Source of the DNA: Micromonospora halophytica
Lineage (GTDB): Bacteria > Actinomycetota > Actinomycetes > Mycobacteriales > Micromonosporaceae
NCBI RefSeq assembly: GCF_900090245.1
Contig: NZ_FMDN01000009.1
Span: 62,001-126,000, forward strand
Direction: 5' to 3'
DNA length: 64,000 bases
In this document: positions 43,606 to 51,685 of the stretch, piece after piece
Layout: every line of letters begins with the position of its first letter
Numbering within the stretch: the first letter of the stretch is position 1
Translations under genes and position numbers: made by a program
The notes under the pieces: model-generated
What the model was told of the DNA's origin: nothing
Seen by the model: only the letters and a program-made list of their open reading frames with translations
Database searches by the model: none

Positions 43606-45066
43606 TCAGGTGTCGGGCCGCCCGTAGTCGGCGGGTCTGAGCCGTGCCGTGGCGCGCCGGTACTCCCCCGCCATACCGGGCCAGTTGGTGACGACCCGGC
43701 CGCCGGGGGTGCGGTACCAGCTCTGACATGCGGTCCAGACGCTGCCGGCGAGCCGGCGTTGCAGGTCCGCGTCATGGGCGGCCGCCACGTCCGCGCGCAC
43801 GTCCAACGGTGGCCCGCCGGCGGCGATCATGCGCACCGCCTGGGCGATGTAGCGAGCCTGGGCCTCGTGGAAGTAGACGACCGAGGTGTTGCCGGTGTTG
43901 GTGTTCGGGCCGTACATGAGGAAGAGATTCGGGAAGCCGGGCACGGCCATGCCGAGGTAGGCGTGGGCGCCGTCGTGCCACACCTCGTCGAGGCGGCGGC
44001 CGGCGCGGCCGGTGACCCGGATCGGGGTGAGGAGGTCGGTGGCGGCGAAGCCGGTGCCGTAGACCAGCACGTCGCACGGGTGCGTGACGCCGTCGGCGGT
44101 GCGGAGGCCGTCCGCGGTGACCTCGACGATCTTCTCGGTGACCAGGTCGACGTCGGGTCGGGCCAGGGTGGGCAGCCAGTCGCTGGTGAACAGCACCCGC
44201 TTGCAGCCCATCGGTTCGTCCGGGGTGACCCGGGCCCGCAGGTCGGGGTCGCGGACCTGCCAGTGGCGCTGCGCGGTGGACAGCGCGCGCAGCAGGGCGC
44301 CGGCGGCCCGGTTGCCGGTGACGGCGAGGCCGGTCACCACGGTCATCGCCCAGACGCCGGCCCGGGGCAGGCGCATCAGCCACGGCCACCGCCGGTACGC
44401 GAGGCGGCGCAGCGACCCGTAGCGACGGTCCGGTTTGGGCAGGGTCCACGGGGCGGTGCGCTGGAAGACGGTGACGTGGGCGGCGCGACCGGCGATCGCC
44501 GGGACGAGTTGGATCGCACTGGCGCCGGTGCCGACCACCGCGACCCGAACGCCGTCGACACGTACCGTCGGGTCCCAACGGGCGGTGTGCATGGCCGGCC
44601 CGCGGAAGCGCGCCGCGCCGGGCAGCGCCGGCACCACCGGACGGGAGAGCTGCCCGACCGCCGGGATCAGCACGTCGGCCACCAACTCCTCGCCGGTGGC
44701 GGTGCGCAACCGCCAGCAGGAGCCGGCCTCGTCCCAGGTGGCGTCGGTGACCTCGGTACGCAGCCGGACCCGGCCGGTCAGGCCCAGGTCGTCGGCGCAG
44801 CGACGCAGGTAGCCGAGGATCTCCGCATGTGACGGGAAGCGTCGCGACCAGTCCGGGTTGAGCGCGAAGGAGTACGAGTACAGCGGCGCCGGGATGTCGC
44901 AGGCGCACCCGGGGTAGCTGTTGTCCCGCCACACCCCGCCGGTCCCGTCGGCCTTCTCCAGCAGCACGATGTCGTCGAAGCCGGCCCGCAGCAGCGCGGC
45001 GGCGGCCGCCACCCCGCCGAAGCCGGATCCGATGATCGCCACCCGGGGCGTGCGGTCACTGTCCAC
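43606..45066 (-). CDS. Baeyer-Villiger-type flavin monooxygenase
   Basis: 486 aa. I chose GTG at 45066, eight bases from GAGGAG; GTG at 45075 is possible. FAD site VAIIGSGFGGVAAAAALLRAG, NADPH site VAVVGTGASAIQLVPAIAG, and the Baeyer-Villiger fingerprint FRGPAMHTARW (FxGxxxHxxxW) are present. GGVWRDNSYPGCACDIPAPLYSYSF is the usual FAD-loop of this group. It should insert one oxygen atom next to a carbonyl group of a ketone or steroid-like substrate, using NADPH and O2. It leads the lipid-catabolic block, next to a thiolase-like gene on the same strand (40-bp gap). Confidence 0.93.
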   Translation of the reverse strand: MDSDRTPRVAIIGSGFGGVAAAAALLRAGFDDIVLLEKADGTGGVWRDNSYPGCACDIPAPLYSYSFALNPDWSRRFPSHAEILGYLRRCADDLGLTGRVRLRTEVTDATWDEAGSCWRLRTATGEELVADVLIPAVGQLSRPVVPALPGAARFRGPAMHTARWDPTVRVDGVRVAVVGTGASAIQLVPAIAGRAAHVTVFQRTAPWTLPKPDRRYGSLRRLAYRRWPWLMRLPRAGVWAMTVVTGLAVTGNRAAGALLRALSTAQRHWQVRDPDLRARVTPDEPMGCKRVLFTSDWLPTLARPDVDLVTEKIVEVTADGLRTADGVTHPCDVLVYGTGFAATDLLTPIRVTGRAGRRLDEVWHDGAHAYLGMAVPGFPNLFLMYGPNTNTGNTSVVYFHEAQARYIAQAVRMIAAGGPPLDVRADVAAAHDADLQRRLAGSVWTACQSWYRTPGGRVVTNWPGMAGEYRRATARLRPADYGRPDT

Positions 45067-45105
45067 GTCGTCCACTCCTCACCCGGCACTGGGCGCCGGG
45101 GCGGG

Positions 45106-46626
45106 TCAGATGGTGAAGGCGCCGTCGCCGTCGAGGCGTACCCGCGCGCCGATCGGGTCGGCCTGCGCCACGGCGGTGACGGTGTCGGGGTCGGTGCTGC
45201 CGGCGATGGCGCGGGCGCCGTCGGGCAGCAGGCAGCTCGCGTACGCGGCGGACGGCCCGCCGTCGCGGTCGTAGGTGGCGGTCCAGGACTCCACGGTGGC
45301 CTCGCCCCGGTGCCCGTCGGCGAGCCGGCGGCGGGGCGTGGCGTCCACCTCGGCCTGCACGTCGGCGTACCGGAAGGGCGTGCGCGGTGGCGCGGCGGTG
45401 AGGACGGTGACGGCGTGTTTGGTGAGGAACCAGCCCACGGCGGTGGCCAGGGCGGCGTCGCCGGGTGCGCCGGCGCGCAGCCGTCCGGCCAGCTCGGCGA
45501 GCGCGTGGAAGGTGTAGCTGCTGGCGGGCCCGCCGGCGAAGGTCAGGCCACCGGTGACGGTCGGGGTGCGACGGTCGAGGTCGACGCCGAGTTCGGCGGC
45601 GGCGACCTGCACGGCGGACGGGAAGCAGGAGTAGAGGTCCAGGTGGGCGAGGTCGTCGACGCCCCGGCCGACGGTGGCGAGCACGGCCCGGCCGGCGGCC
45701 GCGATCGCGGGTGAGCGGTGCAGGTGGGCGCGTTCGCCGACGTGCCAGTGGTCGGTGGCCCCGGCGCCGGCGGCGACGAAGACCCACCGGTCCCGGGGCA
45801 CGCCGAGGGCGGCGGCGGTGCCGGCGGAGCAGACCAGCACGGCGGCGGCCTGGTCGACGGCGATGTTCGCGGTCAGCAGCTTCGGGTAGGGGTGGGCGAC
45901 CGGGCGGTTGGCCGGGCCCGGAGTGGTGATCCGGTCGGCGTCGGGTGGGTCGCCGTCGACGCATCCGTACGGGTTGGCCGCGCCGACCTGGGCGAATCGG
46001 GCCCACAGGTCGCCGAGCCAGCGGGTGTGCTCGGCGACGGGAACGACGCCGGGGGCGTCGGCGGCGCGCAGGCCGGGCCATCCGCCGGCGGCGCGGATCG
46101 CGTTCTCGAACAGGGGGTAGTAGTTGAGCGGCTGGTAGAGCCCGGCGCGTTCCTCGGCCGGGTGCGACGGGGCGCGGTCGGTGCCGAGGACCTGCGGGGC
46201 GCCGGGGACGTCGGGGGTGTCCGGGTCGTCGGCGAGTCCGGCGCGCAGCGCCCGGATACCCTCGCCACCGGCGAGCAGCGTCACCTGGTCGTCGCCGGCC
46301 CGGATCGCCGCGGCGGTGTGGTGCAGCAGGTCCAGGGGCGCGGTGCCGCCGGGGTGGGTGCTCAGGGTACGGCCGGCGGGGGCGCCGAGCGCGGCGGCGA
46401 GGGTGGCGGCCGGGTCGGTGGCGGACCAGCTCAGGCAGTGGGCGACGCCGACGGTGCGCAGCCGGGCGCGGACGGCCTCGGCGGCGCCGGTGTCGTCGAG
46501 CGCCCGGTGGGCCGCCGTGCGGATGAGCACGGCGGCCGGGGTGGCGGTGGCGCGGTCGCGGTGGGCGGCCTGGCCGACTCCGATGAGGACCGCGGCGGCC
46601 GGGTCGACGCCGGCGGGGCCTGTCAT
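45106..46626 (-). CDS. Thiolase-like acetyl-CoA acetyltransferase family protein, no nucleophile Cys seen
   Basis: 506 aa, ATG at 46626. N-terminus VLIGVGQAAHRDRATATPAAV and blocks LLHHTAAAIRAGDDQVTLLAGGEG and DLYSCFPSAVQVAAAELGV match the long actinobacterial thiolase-like group. At the place of the usual catalytic CASG the sequence is STHPGGTAPLDLL, with no Cys. The C-terminal GGLTFAGGPASSYTFHALAELAGRL keeps the His. It may act as a carrier or degradative thiolase with another Cys, or be inactive as a thiolase. Divergent from an SRPBCC gene; a TetR-type operator and promoter lie between them. Followed by the Baeyer-Villiger-type gene in the same direction. Confidence 0.8.
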   Translation of the reverse strand: MTGPAGVDPAAAVLIGVGQAAHRDRATATPAAVLIRTAAHRALDDTGAAEAVRARLRTVGVAHCLSWSATDPAATLAAALGAPAGRTLSTHPGGTAPLDLLHHTAAAIRAGDDQVTLLAGGEGIRALRAGLADDPDTPDVPGAPQVLGTDRAPSHPAEERAGLYQPLNYYPLFENAIRAAGGWPGLRAADAPGVVPVAEHTRWLGDLWARFAQVGAANPYGCVDGDPPDADRITTPGPANRPVAHPYPKLLTANIAVDQAAAVLVCSAGTAAALGVPRDRWVFVAAGAGATDHWHVGERAHLHRSPAIAAAGRAVLATVGRGVDDLAHLDLYSCFPSAVQVAAAELGVDLDRRTPTVTGGLTFAGGPASSYTFHALAELAGRLRAGAPGDAALATAVGWFLTKHAVTVLTAAPPRTPFRYADVQAEVDATPRRRLADGHRGEATVESWTATYDRDGGPSAAYASCLLPDGARAIAGSTDPDTVTAVAQADPIGARVRLDGDGAFTI

Positions 46627-46644
46627 GCGGCCGAACGTAGCAGC

Positions 46645-46676
46645 TTGTTGACATGCTGCCAATAGCTTCGTAGCGT
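46645..46676 (+). promoter_or_regulatory. TetR-type operator 1 and leaderless promoter of the SRPBCC gene
   Basis: Operator 46645-46665 is TTGTTG-ACATGCTGC-CAATAG. It overlaps TTGACA (46648-46653), which is followed after exactly 17 bp by TAGCGT (46671-46676). The ATG of the SRPBCC gene lies eight bases after that box, so the message is probably leaderless. The site also lies 19 bp before the thiolase-like gene on the other strand. Confidence 0.75.
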
Positions 46677-46683
46677 CCCGGTC

Positions 46684-47103
46684 ATGACGACCGTGACCTC
46701 CACCGCGGAGCTGCCCGTCGCGCCCGAACGGGTCTGGCCGGTGCTCGCCGGGCCGGCCGAGCTGGGCCGCTGGCAGACCACCCACCTGGGCTACCAGGGC
46801 GCCGAGCCGGCCGCCTTCACCGACGGCACGACCTTCACCCAGAAGGTGCGCGTGATGGGCATGCCCGCCGAGGTGACCTGGACGGTGGCCGAGGTCGCCG
46901 AGAACGCCCGGCTCGCCATGACCGGCCGCGGGCCGATGGGGATCACGCTGCGCAGCAGCTACGAGGTCGAGCCGACCGACAGCGGCTCGACGGTGCGGCT
47001 CTCCCAGCAGGTGCAGGGCACCGCCGTCGCCGGGCCGCTGGAGCGGGAGCTGCGCAGCACCCAGGAGCAGTCGCTGGCCCGGCTACGCGACGCCGTCGGC
47101 TGA
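46684..47103 (+). CDS. SRPBCC-family lipid-binding-fold protein
   Basis: 139 aa. A START/Bet v1-like fold: TTVTSTAELPVAPERVWPVLAGPAELGRWQ at the N-terminus, central strands (TFTQKVRVMGMPAEVTWTVAEV) and the long C-terminal helix (RELRSTQEQSLARLRDAVG). Such proteins bind hydrophobic ligands such as fatty acids, sterols or polyketides, or act as cyclases. Its ATG is next to the predicted transcription start. The end overlaps the convergent TetR gene by 21 bp. Shared control with the thiolase-like gene by the TetR operator is expected. Confidence 0.88.
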   Translation: MTTVTSTAELPVAPERVWPVLAGPAELGRWQTTHLGYQGAEPAAFTDGTTFTQKVRVMGMPAEVTWTVAEVAENARLAMTGRGPMGITLRSSYEVEPTDSGSTVRLSQQVQGTAVAGPLERELRSTQEQSLARLRDAVG

Positions 47104-47775
47104 CCGCCCGCCACCGCGCCGCACGCCCGAAGGCCGGGCGTCCGGTGACCGCCCCGGGCCGGCGACCACGGCCGGGACGACCTGTTCCACGATGGCCAGC
47201 AGGGTGGTGGCGAGCAGCAGGTGCACCTGCTCCCGGGTCAGCGCGCCGCGCTGGAGCCATTCCCGGGCGGTCGAGGTGGCCAGCCCGCCGTAGGCGCGGA
47301 TCATCCCGCGCAGCTCCTCGCGGTGACTGGTGACGTCGGCCAGCCCGACCGCGACGAGCACACTGTCCGCCGCGACCTCCTCGGCCTCGCTGAGCACCCG
47401 GGCGACGTCGGCGTCGTGGCCCATCCCGCCGGCGGTGACCGCCGCCAGCCACGAGGTGCTGTGCCGGGAGACCACGTCGAGGAACCAGGCGACGCTGGCG
47501 TCGACCCGGGTGCGCAGGTCACCGGCGGGCAGCCGCTGCACGGCCACCTCGGGGACGGTCACCATCACCCGGATGACCTCGAGGTACAGGTTCTTCTTGG
47601 TGCCGAAGTAGTGGTTGATCAACCCCCGGGCCACGCCGGCCTCGCGGGCGATGTCCGTGGTCGACACGTCGGCGTACGGGCGCGCGCCGAAGAGCCGGAC
47701 CGCGCAGGTCAGGATCTGCCCACGGCGGGCGTCGGGCTCCAGCCGCCGGCGTCGGGGTTCGGTGTCAACGCTCAC
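47083..47775 (-). CDS. TetR-family regulator of the lipid-catabolic block
   Basis: 230 aa, GTG start at 47775. The helix-turn-helix reads ILTCAVRLFGARPYADVSTTDIAREAGVARGLINHYFGTKKNLYLEVIRVM, close to KstR2/FadR-like regulators by general pattern. The C-terminal ligand domain is helical (VDASVAWFLDVVSRHSTSWLAAVTAGGMG). It is central in the block; three 21-bp TTGTTG-N9-CAACAA-like sites lie in the divergent or upstream regions at 46645, 49500 and 50481. I infer a repressor released by an acyl-CoA or steroid-like ligand. Its own 5' region shows no such site, so it may not be autoregulated. Confidence 0.88.
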   Translation of the reverse strand: MSVDTEPRRRRLEPDARRGQILTCAVRLFGARPYADVSTTDIAREAGVARGLINHYFGTKKNLYLEVIRVMVTVPEVAVQRLPAGDLRTRVDASVAWFLDVVSRHSTSWLAAVTAGGMGHDADVARVLSEAEEVAADSVLVAVGLADVTSHREELRGMIRAYGGLATSTAREWLQRGALTREQVHLLLATTLLAIVEQVVPAVVAGPGRSPDARPSGVRRGGGRSADGVA

Positions 47776-47808
47776 CCGCCGACCCTATCGGCAGCTCAGG
47801 GGCGCGGC

Positions 47809-49482
47809 CTAGGACAGCCGCAGGGCGGCCGGGGCCGACGCCGGCACGGTGGGGCGCCGGGGCGGCACCGGGTCCACCCGTCGGTACCCCTGCCCGAGCG
47901 CCGGTCGCGGGTCGGGCTGCCCGGCGTTGGGCCACATCGCCACTGCCCGTTCGGCGAGGGCGGTGATGGTCAGCGACGGGTTGACGCCGAGGTTCGCGGC
48001 GACCGCCGAGCCGTCGATCACATGCAGCCCGGGGTGCCCGTACAGCCGGTGGTAGGGGTCGATGACGCCGCGCGACGGGTCCGGCCCGATCGGGCAGCCG
48101 CCGATGAAGTGCCCGGTGACCGGGCGGCCGACCAGTTCGGTGAGCGCGCCCAGCGGCACCCCGTCGATCTTGTCGGCGACCCGCCGGGCCACCTCGTGGG
48201 CGGCCGGCACCCAGGTCGGGTTCGGCTCGCCGACGCCCTGCCGGCTGGTCAGGCGACGACGGCCGAGCGGCCCCCGCCGGGTGTGGAGGGTGATCGAGTT
48301 GTCCAGCGGCTGCATGGCCAGCAGCACGACGGTCTGCTCGGACCAGCGGCCGGGCCAGGCGAGCAGGCGCAGGTCGCGCCATCCGCGGGCCAGCTCGCGC
48401 AGGCCGGCGGCCCAGCGTGGCCGCCCGCCGGTGTCGTCGACCAGCACGGTGGCCAGCAGCCCGAGCAGATTGCTGCCGGGTCCGTAGCGGACCGGCTCGA
48501 CGTGGGTCACCGGGTCGGGGTGGATCGACGAGCCGATCGCGATGCCGTGGCTGAGGTCGGTGTCACGGCGGCGGGTGCGCGCGCCGAGGATCGACTCGGA
48601 GTTGGTCCGGCTGAGTTCGCCGAGCCGCCCGGAGATCGCCGGCAGCAGCCCTCGGTCGCGCATCCGGTGCAGCAGCCGCTGGGTGCCCAGCGCGCCGGCC
48701 GCGAAGATCACCTGGCCGGCGGTGAACCGGCGCCGACGCAGGGTGCCGCCGGTGCGTCGGGTGTCGACGGCGTACCCGCCGTCGGGCAGCGGGCGCACCG
48801 CCGTCACGGTGGTCAGCGGGTGCACCACCGCCCCGGCCGCCTCCGCCAGGTACAGGTAGTTCTTCACCAGGGTGTTCTTGGCGCCCTGCCGGCAGCCGGT
48901 CAGGCAGGAGCCGCAGAGCGTGCAGGTCCGCCGGGCGGGCCCGACGCCGCCGAAGAAGGGGTCGGCGACGGCCGCGCCGGGCGCGTCGCCGAAGAGCACC
49001 CCGACCGGGGTACGCCGGTACGTGTGCCCGACGCCGAGGTCGTCGGCGACCGCCCGCAGCGCCCGGTCGGCGGCGGTCTCGACCGGGTTCACGCTCACCC
49101 CGAGCATCCGCTTCGCCTGGTCGTAGCAGCCGGCTAGTTCCGCCGCCCAGTCGGTGACGCCGGCCCACTGCGGGTCGGCGAAGAACGCCTGCGGCGGCTC
49201 GTAGAGGGTGTTGGCGTAGCCGAGGGAACCCCCGCCGACCCCGGCGCCGGACATCACCAGCACGTCGCGCAGCAGGCTCAGCCGCAGGATGCCGTAGCAG
49301 CCGAGCGCGGGGGCGTAGAGGTAGCGCCGCAGTCGCCAGGAGGTGGTCGGGAACTCGGTGTCGGCGAACCGGCGACCGGCCTCCAGGACGCCGACCCGGT
49401 AGCCCTTCTCGGTCAGCCGTAGCGCGCTGACGCTCCCGCCGAACCCGGAGCCGATGATCAGGACGTCGTAGTCGTACGTCAT
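47809..49482 (-). CDS. GMC-family FAD oxidoreductase (cholesterol oxidase-like)
   Basis: 557 aa, ATG at 49482 (no clear Shine-Dalgarno, probably leaderless). FAD site YDVLIIGSGFGGSVSALRLTEKGYRVGVLEAG; MSGAGVGGGSLGYANTLYEPP and the Cys-rich CTLCGSCLTGCRQGAKNTLVK are typical of the actinobacterial cholesterol-oxidase-like GMC group. The C-terminal block GGCPIGPDPSRGVIDPYHRLYGHPGLHVIDGSAVAANLGVNPSLTITALAERA holds the His/Asn pair. It should oxidise an alcohol group, perhaps of a sterol or isoprenoid, to a ketone. No signal peptide. It shares operator 2 with the divergent hydrolase. Confidence 0.9.
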   Translation of the reverse strand: MTYDYDVLIIGSGFGGSVSALRLTEKGYRVGVLEAGRRFADTEFPTTSWRLRRYLYAPALGCYGILRLSLLRDVLVMSGAGVGGGSLGYANTLYEPPQAFFADPQWAGVTDWAAELAGCYDQAKRMLGVSVNPVETAADRALRAVADDLGVGHTYRRTPVGVLFGDAPGAAVADPFFGGVGPARRTCTLCGSCLTGCRQGAKNTLVKNYLYLAEAAGAVVHPLTTVTAVRPLPDGGYAVDTRRTGGTLRRRRFTAGQVIFAAGALGTQRLLHRMRDRGLLPAISGRLGELSRTNSESILGARTRRRDTDLSHGIAIGSSIHPDPVTHVEPVRYGPGSNLLGLLATVLVDDTGGRPRWAAGLRELARGWRDLRLLAWPGRWSEQTVVLLAMQPLDNSITLHTRRGPLGRRRLTSRQGVGEPNPTWVPAAHEVARRVADKIDGVPLGALTELVGRPVTGHFIGGCPIGPDPSRGVIDPYHRLYGHPGLHVIDGSAVAANLGVNPSLTITALAERAVAMWPNAGQPDPRPALGQGYRRVDPVPPRRPTVPASAPAALRLS

Positions 49483-49499
49483 GGCGTACGGTGGCACCG

Positions 49500-49520
49500 T
49501 TGTTGTCACCCTGTCAACAA
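49500..49520. promoter_or_regulatory. TetR-type operator 2
   Basis: TTGTTG-TCACCCTGT-CAACAA, the best outer symmetry of the three. On the minus strand it contains TTGACA, followed at 18 bp by CACCGT and then the GMC gene start, which makes it again a leaderless arrangement. It lies 41 bp before the hydrolase start on the plus strand. Confidence 0.75.
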
Positions 49521-49560
49521 GGGTCTTCCCCCGACCGGGTGGCGGTGCCAGGGTGGGTGG

Positions 49561-50487
49561 GTGCGCTCCCCCGACCCGATCCGGCTGTCCCGTTACCGGC
49601 GCGGTGCCGGCCCGCCGCTGGTGCTGATCCACGGCATCGGCAGCCGCTGGCAGGTATGGCAGCCGGTCCTCGACGAGCTGACCCGCCACCGGGACGTCAT
49701 CGCGCTGGACCTGCCCGGCTTCGGCGCTTCCCCGCCCTGGCCCGACCCCGGCCCCGGCGTGCGGCCCGGCTCGGTGGACCACCTCGCCGACCGGGTGGCC
49801 GCCTTCCTCGACTCGCTCGGTGTGTCGGCGTACGCGGTGGCCGGCAACTCCCTCGGCGGCGGCGTCGCGCTGGAGCTGGGCCGCCGGGGCGCGGCGCGGG
49901 CGGTCGCCGCGTTCTCGCCGATCGGGTTCTGGGGCCCGCTCGGACGGCACTGGTGCCAGCTCGTGGTCGGCGGCGCCCGCTCCGCCGCGACGACGCTGCG
50001 ACCGGCGCTGCCCCGGGCGTTCGCCCACCGGGCCGGCCGGGTGGCGCTGTGCGGGGTGTTCTATGGCCACCCGGGACGGTTGACGCCGGCCGAGTGCGCG
50101 TCGTCGGCGGCGGCGCTGGCCGGCGCACCCGGTTTCGCGGCGGCCCGGGCGGCGTTCGGCGACTGGCAGCTGCACGCGACGTCGGAGCCGGACGGCGGCC
50201 CGCACCTCGACGCACCCGCCGACCCGCTCGCCCCGAACCGCGACGCGGTCGCCGACCCGGATCGAGCCGGGCAGCCGGGCCGGCACCGTGGGCCGGGCGC
50301 GCTGGCCGCGATCCCGGTGATGATCGCCTGGGGCACCCGCGACCTGGTGCTGCCGTACCGGAGTCAGGCCCGGCGGGCCCGGGCGGCGCTGCCGGCGGCC
50401 CGGCACGTCGCGTTGCCCGGCTGCGGACACCTGCCGTTCGCCGATGCTCCGGAGACCTGCGCGCGGTTGCTGATCGAGACTTGTTGA
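49561..50487 (+). CDS. Alpha/beta hydrolase
   Basis: 308 aa, GTG start. The fold is clear: oxyanion turn PPLVLIHGIGSRWQVW, strand DVIALDLPGFGAS, nucleophile elbow AVAGNSLGGGVALELG (Ser), and the C-terminal AIPVMIAWGTRDLVLPY (Asp) and LPGCGHLPFADAPE (His). Cytosolic. It could open a lactone or ester made by a Baeyer-Villiger oxidation, which fits with the monooxygenase at 43606 being in the same block; that link is inference. Its stop lies within operator 3. Confidence 0.92.
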   Translation: MRSPDPIRLSRYRRGAGPPLVLIHGIGSRWQVWQPVLDELTRHRDVIALDLPGFGASPPWPDPGPGVRPGSVDHLADRVAAFLDSLGVSAYAVAGNSLGGGVALELGRRGAARAVAAFSPIGFWGPLGRHWCQLVVGGARSAATTLRPALPRAFAHRAGRVALCGVFYGHPGRLTPAECASSAAALAGAPGFAAARAAFGDWQLHATSEPDGGPHLDAPADPLAPNRDAVADPDRAGQPGRHRGPGALAAIPVMIAWGTRDLVLPYRSQARRARAALPAARHVALPGCGHLPFADAPETCARLLIETC

Positions 50488-50512
50488 CACGCCGCCAACA
50501 AGTGGTGAGGGT
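50481..50512 (+). promoter_or_regulatory. TetR-type operator 3 and promoter of the acyl-CoA dehydrogenase operon
   Basis: Operator 50481-50501 is TTGTTG-ACACGCCGC-CAACAA (with flanks CT/AG also symmetric). TTGACA at 50484-50489 is followed by 17 bp and a -10-like GAGGGT (50507-50512), six bases before the ATG at 50519. The arrangement copies that of operator 1. Confidence 0.75.
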
Positions 50513-50518
50513 GTACCC

Positions 50519-51685
50519 ATGCCGACGCCTGGACTCGACACCTACACCTCGCCGTGGCGGGAGGCCGAGCACGACGACCTCGCCGAACTGGCCCGCGACT
50601 TCTTCACCAAGGAGGTGCTGCCACACACCGAGCGGCTGCTGGCGCAGGGCCACCCGGACCGCGACCACTACCGGCGGGCCGGCGAGCTGGGCCTGCTCGG
50701 GCTCTCCGTGCCCGAGGAGTACGGCGGCGGGGGCGGCGGGTTCACCCACGAGGCGGTGCTGCTGCACGAGCAGGCCCACTGCGGCGAGAGCACCCTCGGG
50801 CTGGCCGTGCACAGTGGCATCGTCACCGGCTACCTGGTCGCCTACGGCAGCGAGGAGCAGAAACGGCGCTGGCTGCCCGGGCTGTGCAGCGGCGAACTGG
50901 TCGGCGCGATCGCGATGACCGAGCCCGACGGCGGCTCCGACCTGCAGGCGATGCGGACCCGGGCGGTCCGCGACGGTGACGACTACCTGGTCACCGGGGC
51001 GAAGACGTTCATCAGCAACGGCGGCCTCGCCGACCTGATCATCGTGGCCGTCAAGACCGACCCCGAGCAGCGCGCCGCCGGCATCTCCCTGCTGGTCTGC
51101 GAGGTCGGCAGCGGCCCGGCCGGCTTCCGCCGGGGGCGGCTGCTGTCGAAGATCGGGCTGCACGGCAACGACACCGCCGAACTGTTCTTCGACGAGCTGC
51201 GGGTGCCGGCGGCGAACCTGCTCGGCGGCGCCGAAGGGCTCGGCTTCTTCCAGATGATGCAGGCGCTGCCCCAGGAACGGCTGGTCATCGGCGTCGGCGC
51301 GGTCGCCGCGATGCAACGCGCCGTCGAGCTGACCACCGCGTACGTCAAGGAGCGCACCGCCTTCGGCAAACCGCTGATCGGGCACCAGAACACCCGGATG
51401 GTGCTGGCGGAGTGCGTCACCCGCACCCGGGTCGCCCGGGTCTTCCTCGACGACTGCATCGCCCGGCACGACCGGGGCGAGCTGGACGTGGCCACCGCGG
51501 CGATGGCGAAGTCCTGGCTCACCGAGGGTCAGTGCGAGGTCGTCGACCGGTGCCTGCAGCTGTTCGGCGGCTACGGCTACACCACCGAGTACCCGATCGC
51601 CCGGATGTACGCCGACGCGCGGGTGCAGAAGATCTACGGCGGTACCAACGAGATCATGAAGGAGCTGATCGCCCGTGCCCTCTGA
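50519..51685 (+). CDS. Acyl-CoA dehydrogenase (LCAD-like)
   Basis: 388 aa. Oxidises acyl-CoA to trans-2-enoyl-CoA with FAD. Blocks: [50 protein letters not shown] (acyl-CoA and FAD contacts), [26 protein letters not shown] and [35 protein letters not shown]. The terminal YEGT Glu of the short-chain group is Gly here (IYGGT), while the Glu of the PQER motif is present, as in LCAD- and IVD-type enzymes. First gene of the plus-strand operon to 56249, overlapping the thiolase gene by 11 bp. Confidence 0.94.
   Translation: MPTPGLDTYTSPWREAEHDDLAELARDFFTKEVLPHTERLLAQGHPDRDHYRRAGELGLLGLSVPEEYGGGGGGFTHEAVLLHEQAHCGESTLGLAVHSGIVTGYLVAYGSEEQKRRWLPGLCSGELVGAIAMTEPDGGSDLQAMRTRAVRDGDDYLVTGAKTFISNGGLADLIIVAVKTDPEQRAAGISLLVCEVGSGPAGFRRGRLLSKIGLHGNDTAELFFDELRVPAANLLGGAEGLGFFQMMQALPQERLVIGVGAVAAMQRAVELTTAYVKERTAFGKPLIGHQNTRMVLAECVTRTRVARVFLDDCIARHDRGELDVATAAMAKSWLTEGQCEVVDRCLQLFGGYGYTTEYPIARMYADARVQKIYGGTNEIMKELIARAL

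Noticed and set aside
47083..47103. Frame error where the SRPBCC and TetR genes overlap
   Set aside because: Both proteins are full length and convergent; a 21-bp overlap of stops is ordinary in compact genomes.
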